Assembly: GCA_021307315.1 (NCBI GenBank)
Contig: JAJSPD010000015.1
Coordinates: 797,172-861,171 of the forward strand
Source: Bisporella sp. PMI_857
Taxonomy: Eukaryota; Ascomycota; Leotiomycetes; Helotiales; Helotiaceae
Reading direction: 5' to 3'
DNA length: 64,000 nt
The notes beneath the pieces were generated by a model. It was not told where the DNA came from. It did no database searches and saw only the letters and a program-made list of their open reading frames with translations. The position numbers were made by a program, and so were the translations under genes. Shown piece by piece: positions 60,176-64,000 of this stretch. The number at the start of each line of letters is the position of its first letter. Position 1 is the first letter of the stretch.

Positions 60176-60869
60176 TCACAATGAAAAGCAATTATCCTCC
60201 CAATTGGATTTCTCGAGTCTGTCTGCAAAAGTGGTTTCGAGATCGGACGTTTCATATGCCCAACGATTAAGCTGGTAGCTAAGAATTTCTTGACCTTCTT
60301 GACGATGGAGAAAGTATGATTCCTGGTACGACATCATGGTATACGGAACGTCATGCACCGTCGGTGCATATTCAGTTGTGCAAAAAGGCGGTGGTTGATG
60401 TTGGTTGCATATTGATGTGGTATCCCGGATAGCTGCTTGTTGAGAGATGGTAGACGAAGATTGACTGAATGCAGCGGCATTATAGTTGGTGATGAGTTGT
60501 GGATCAACGATCTTACAGAAAGGTTGGGAAGTGGCATAAGAGATAGCTTGGAGGCTATGATCTGCCACATGCTCGTAAAGCACTACATTGGCTGGGTTCT
60601 CGATATTGGTAGTTTCTGAGTTGTATTCCAGGAGACCCTCATGTCGGGTGGGATGCACTGCGGCTGGGTTGTTGTCCTCTAGTGAGGCAAGCGGCAATTG
60701 GGAGGAGTGTTCGGGAGCAGGTGGGAAGTCATTGATATTCCGGGGTTTCACTTGAGATCTATGCTCCGGAGCTGATGTTATTATTTGATCAAGCGAACAC
60801 TACTAAGGAGGCATACTTCTTCTGGGGAACCTTGAAGGGTCCTTTAGACTGATGAAGTAAGCCTGACAT
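60176..60869 (-). CDS. Orphan three-member family, copy C
   Basis: Two exons: 60869-60817 (53 nt) and 60758-60176, with a 58-bp phase-2 intron (60816-60759; GTATGC donor, CATAG acceptor). The product is 211 residues. The first exon reads MSGLLHQSKGPFKVPQK, and the second starts SQVKPRNINDFPPAPEHSS. The middle is Gln/Pro/Tyr/His-rich without a recognisable fold. The C terminus is YQLNRWAYETSDLETTFADR followed by LEKSNWEDNCFSL, sharing 12 of 13 residues of the block WAYETS.(6).DRLEKSNWE with copy A. It lies 1.5 kb upstream of copy B in the same orientation, suggesting tandem duplication followed by rapid divergence. No signal peptide. Function unknown; intact. Confidence 0.75.
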
Positions 60870-61021
60870 TGGAGTGGCGATGGTGAACGGGAAAGAGAGG
60901 TTGAGCAGTATCAAGGTACTAATATGAATAGTAACGACTTGTGAGATTCGTTTGGGTCAAGAAGGCATAAGAGGACAGGGCAATGAAATATTTCAAGATT
61001 TGAATTGAGAAAGAGGCCCGT

Positions 61022-61029
61022 AATATAGA
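61022..61029 (-). promoter_or_regulatory. Putative TATA box of copy C
   Basis: TCTATATT on the minus strand, about 153 bp upstream of the copy C start codon, at the same relative place as in copies A and B. Confidence 0.3.
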
Positions 61030-62138
61030 AAACCCCTCCCACGTACATGTTACAACTCCGGACGAGTTACGAACCTTGGCAAAGGGCCACATTTGCTTTA
61101 GGTCGAATAGAGTGCGATTTTACCTAACCTTGTTTCATAACCGATATCATTTGACTGGGAGAACGATGAAAAATTTGTCGTACTGAGATTGCGTTTACGG
61201 TGCTGAAAGGAGGAACCATAGGTGCTATTTGACAAATATGACTGGCTATACCCCGGCCAAGTTTGGTACTGTTTGCCTTGAACGTTTGCGAACGATGATC
61301 CGCAGTCCGCAGAGGCTCACGCCCTCGCCGCAAGGCAAGTCGGTCATGATTTCGCACCTGGGCACTGACCTGGACACTGCCCTAGACAGCGTTCAGAAGC
61401 TTACATTTCAAGGCAGGGATACCCATGCTACAACCAGGATAGATGGACAAAAAACCAGCGCAGATTTTGTTGACCGACCCGATGCATACTACTAATTGAT
61501 CGCCATTTGAAGCCAAACAAATTCGATGAACCACTGTTTCTAAAGCCCGAATAGTCTGAAGCGTGTAAGGAATAATCACAACGCGGGAAAAGTGTAGGGG
61601 GATTTCTTACATACCTACTTCCCATGTTGGAGTTGGCGTCGTGTGATATTCAGTCTTCTGAAGTCAACAGTAATTTTGGCGAGTGATACACGACCTCCCC
61701 CCTTGTCGTCTTCAACTTTCAACTTCAACTTCAACTTTTTGCTACAATATACTCTAATATGGGGGTCGGACACCCCCCAAACCCCCGAAACTAACCCTAA
61801 CCGTTGACTTTATATACTTACAGTCGCATTCGAAATCGGCGTCTCTTTGTAAACTCTTTCTTTTAATTAAGCCACAGCGCCCCGCAGCGCCAAGAATCAC
61901 TAAATCAATTACAGTTAGTTGTGTTTCTTTGTCTTCGTAAAACACCTGGCTGCTTTTATAAAACTGGATATGGTCATTACATTACATGACTACACAAAGA
62001 TCAAACAATAGAAATGGAATTGAAGTCTCAAGGCACTGAGCAGTTAGTCTGCAGTACTGGCAGCATTTGGCAGCATCTGTTAGCATCTGCTAGCGTGTTT
62101 TTTGCTTTTTTAATGTTTTTTATCGAACCGCGTAAAGC
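61030..62138. other. Intergenic, simple repeats
   Basis: Contains a short CTTCAA repeat (about 61707-61740), a single CTAACCCTAACC (61791-61802), and imperfect GCAGCAT/TAGCATCTG repeats (about 62058-62095) just before the LTR. No gene seen. Confidence 0.5.
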
Positions 62139-62341
62139 TGTCACGGCGCTGGCGCGCCTACGGCCTCTATAAGGCCTGACGGCCTGTAAGGCACCCGTGG
62201 GGACACTCGCGTAGCACGTCACGTGATCCGAACTCCTGTATATAGGCTTCCCTTTCTACTTCCATAGTTCTGTAGTTCTATTATTCTCGATTCTTACCCG
62301 TATTACTTTAAGCCGTTGCTCCTATCCTACGTGCCGTGACA
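62139..62341 (+). repeat. 5' long terminal repeat
   Basis: 203 bp beginning TGTCACGG and ending CCGTGACA, so the LTR carries 8-bp perfect terminal inverted repeats and the canonical TG...CA ends. A TATA-like TGTATATAGG lies at about 62237-62246. Gag-like coding sequence starts within a few hundred bases downstream. The partner LTR is outside the window. Confidence 0.75.
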
Positions 62342-62466
62342 TTATAATAGAACTCACATCACATCACAATTCTACTTGCGGAAGTATAACTTTTACCCTT
62401 ACACACGGCTTGCACGCTCGTCGTACTCAGTTCCAGCTTTTATTGCGCTGAAAATTCAGGATTTTT

Positions 62467-63383
62467 GTGAAACAAAGATCACACAGTCAAGCGTCGATAC
62501 TCGAGAAGTACATATGCGCTTGTACAGCCCCGGAAACCCTGCTACAGTATTATTATCAATTACTACAACAGTCACTGTTAACTCGCTTTGCTGATACTAT
62601 AGCTGAAGCTATTCTCAAAAATAAAGTAAGCAAAGCAAAAAGCAAAAAAAAAGCAAAACCGACAGAAACGCCAAGCACTATAAATACTTTAGTTAATACC
62701 CAAAAGACTATAGTAGTAAACTTTACAACTGTTAGTCAAGCAACGTTGATAGCGCTGATAAAACGACTAAAAAACAGTTAAAAAAAGCAAACTCGAGCTT
62801 AAAAACGAAAATTGGCAGCCCTGAAAAAAAAGTTTACTAGTCGAAACCGCTCTTAAACAAGTAATACAAAAGACAGTTTTAACGCTAACTGCTCTAAGCG
62901 CAGTCGGAAACAGCTTTCAGAAGCTTCAACGCACAGCGGTTTTAAAAAAACCAAAAACGTCAAAAAACTTACGGATAGTGTAAACCCGACATACCGCTTT
63001 TAGAAAATAGCGCTTTCAGTTAAGTTTCGGAACTTTCAGAGCCAATTTTCCGACAAACAGACTCGTATAGATTACTGTTTATTAGCACTAGTAAAAATGC
63101 ACAGCAACACTTGAAAACACGCATAAAATCAAAAAGCGCGAATTTTTTCGACTTCGTGAATAACATGTTAGTTCACTTCGACATGCTATTTGTTAACTCG
63201 AACGAAGTTAGCGAAAATAAAGTCGCTTACTATAAGCTAATAATAAAAGAAAGCGAAACGTTTGCAACGTTTCGCACCAGGTTTTTGCAGCTAGCAAACA
63301 AAAGTAACGTGCTTAAAAAAACTGGAAAAATGACTTGTTTCGGAAACTTACAGTCAGCTTGTAAACAAGCTTTATGCTCGTAA
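62467..63383 (+). pseudogene. Degraded gag of the LTR element
   Basis: Two open pieces remain: 62467-62781 (ends in Lys-rich and Thr/Val-rich sequence) and 63111-63383 (retrotransposon gag core). Stops and shifts lie between and after them. The zinc knuckle at about 63654 lies downstream in the same locus. It cannot encode a full Gag. Confidence 0.6.
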
Positions 63384-64000
63384 AAGCTACTTTCGACAGT
63401 TTCTAAAAGCTGAACGATCGAGCTTACGGCGTTTACTAGACTAAACACATCTTCAGAAGCGCTTAGCTCGTAAAAACAAGCGAAAAGCTTTCCCGGAAGC
63501 AAAAGTGATTCATCTCTAACTACGACAATCGTAGCTTGTCAGAAAAGCTTTCAGTAACAGCAGCGACGTCAAGATCATTTTACAAAAAACTACGCTTACA
63601 ATACAGCCACGCAAAAGCCAGACACTTGCTTTAGCATCTGAAAAAATATACTACAACTGCAACAAGCTAAGTCACTACGCATTCTCGTGTTCGTTACTAC
63701 GCAGGCCAACGCTTGTAAAAACCCTAAAAGCAGTATCGAAAAAAAAAGTAACAGTAAAGTTTGTCAGTAACTCGGAAAATCAAAAAAAACGAATCACTTT
63801 AAGCAAAGTCTCTTATTTAAAGCGGAGAAAGCAAGTCAACTCCAAAAAAATAAACTTAAAAAAGTTGATTAGCAAGCCGCTACTAAACAAAGCATATACG
63901 TTAGTTAAAAATAGATTTGCTTATAATACTGTAGCTTTTTTTGATACTAAAGCGAACGGATAGCTTTTTATCGACACGGCTTTAGCCGACTGTTAAAAAA

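Larger units (their letters stand above)
62139..64000 (+). mobile_element. Ty3/gypsy-like LTR retrotransposon, RIP-like decay, cut by window end
   Basis: After the 5' LTR the sequence is extremely A-rich with many stops. Gag is readable in 63111-63383: NFFDFVNNMLVHFDMLFVNS and ESETFATFRTRFLQLANKSN, which match the retrotransposon gag core. A zinc knuckle follows (about 63654-63695) as YYNCNKLSHYAFSC, where the first Cys of CX2CX4HX4C is replaced by Tyr (TGC to TAC, a G-to-A change). Near 63930-63990 a protease-like AFFDTKANG and LFIDTALA appear with a TAG between them. Stop codons and A bias fit repeat-induced point mutation, a fungal premeiotic C-to-T process. Reverse transcriptase and integrase would lie beyond the window. 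Inactive copy. Confidence 0.8.

Noticed and set aside
1..64000. CRISPR arrays, operons, ribosome-binding sites
   Set aside because: The genome is eukaryotic; no regularly spaced direct-repeat array is present.

Overview
The window is nuclear DNA of a filamentous ascomycete (Pezizomycotina). Genes are split by short GT-AG introns of about 46-120 bp with CTAAC/CTGAC-like branch sites. The recognisable proteins are typical of that group: a VIB-1/XprG-type NDT80 regulator, a sedolisin protease, NUP170, ERG28, a GAL7-type enzyme and a 3-ketoacyl-CoA reductase. A Leotiomycete origin is my impression only and cannot be proven from the sequence. All gene models were spliced by hand from reading frames and splice signals; no database search was possible.

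Layout. 1-3.1 kb: no confident gene. 3121-5353: a complete TA-flanked element with ~127-bp terminal inverted repeats (Tc1/mariner/pogo-like ends). It carries an F-box/CxxC protein gene instead of a recognisable transposase. 5.7-10.5 kb: three minus-strand genes, namely an SDR lacking the usual catalytic Tyr/Lys, the GINS subunit PSF2, and a conserved-looking protein with leucine-rich segments. 12.6-14.3 kb: a decayed, truncated Argonaute gene preceded by a frameshifted Cys/His-rich remnant. 14.3-24.6 kb: largely empty, ending in a pyrimidine- and homopolymer-rich leader that runs into the NDT80-family regulator (24.6-26.9 kb). 27-30.8 kb: no gene. 30.8-31.9 kb: a 3beta-HSD/C-3 sterol dehydrogenase-like pseudogene. 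33.8-35.7 kb: a secreted sedolisin. 36.5-37.0 kb: a frameshifted kinase-like remnant.

37.5-48.1 kb is a compact conserved block: a charged low-complexity protein, NUP170, the very-long-chain 3-oxoacyl-CoA reductase (IFA38-like) diverging from ERG28, and GAL7. The IFA38/ERG28 pair shares a ~610-bp divergent promoter, and both products act in ER lipid synthesis (fatty-acid elongation and ergosterol).

48.2-64 kb is an accessory, repeat-rich stretch. Its main content is a family of three intact paralogous genes of unknown function, all on the minus strand. Each has a first exon of exactly 53 nt, a phase-2 intron at the same place, a variable middle and a strongly conserved C-terminal motif (RW.YE...E....RLEKSNWE..C). 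The same region holds two adjacent near-identical hairpins, a 22-bp tandem repeat, a degenerate regulator-like ORF and, at the right edge, the 5' LTR, gag and start of protease of an A-rich, stop-riddled Ty3/gypsy-like retrotransposon that looks RIP-mutated and is cut by the window end.
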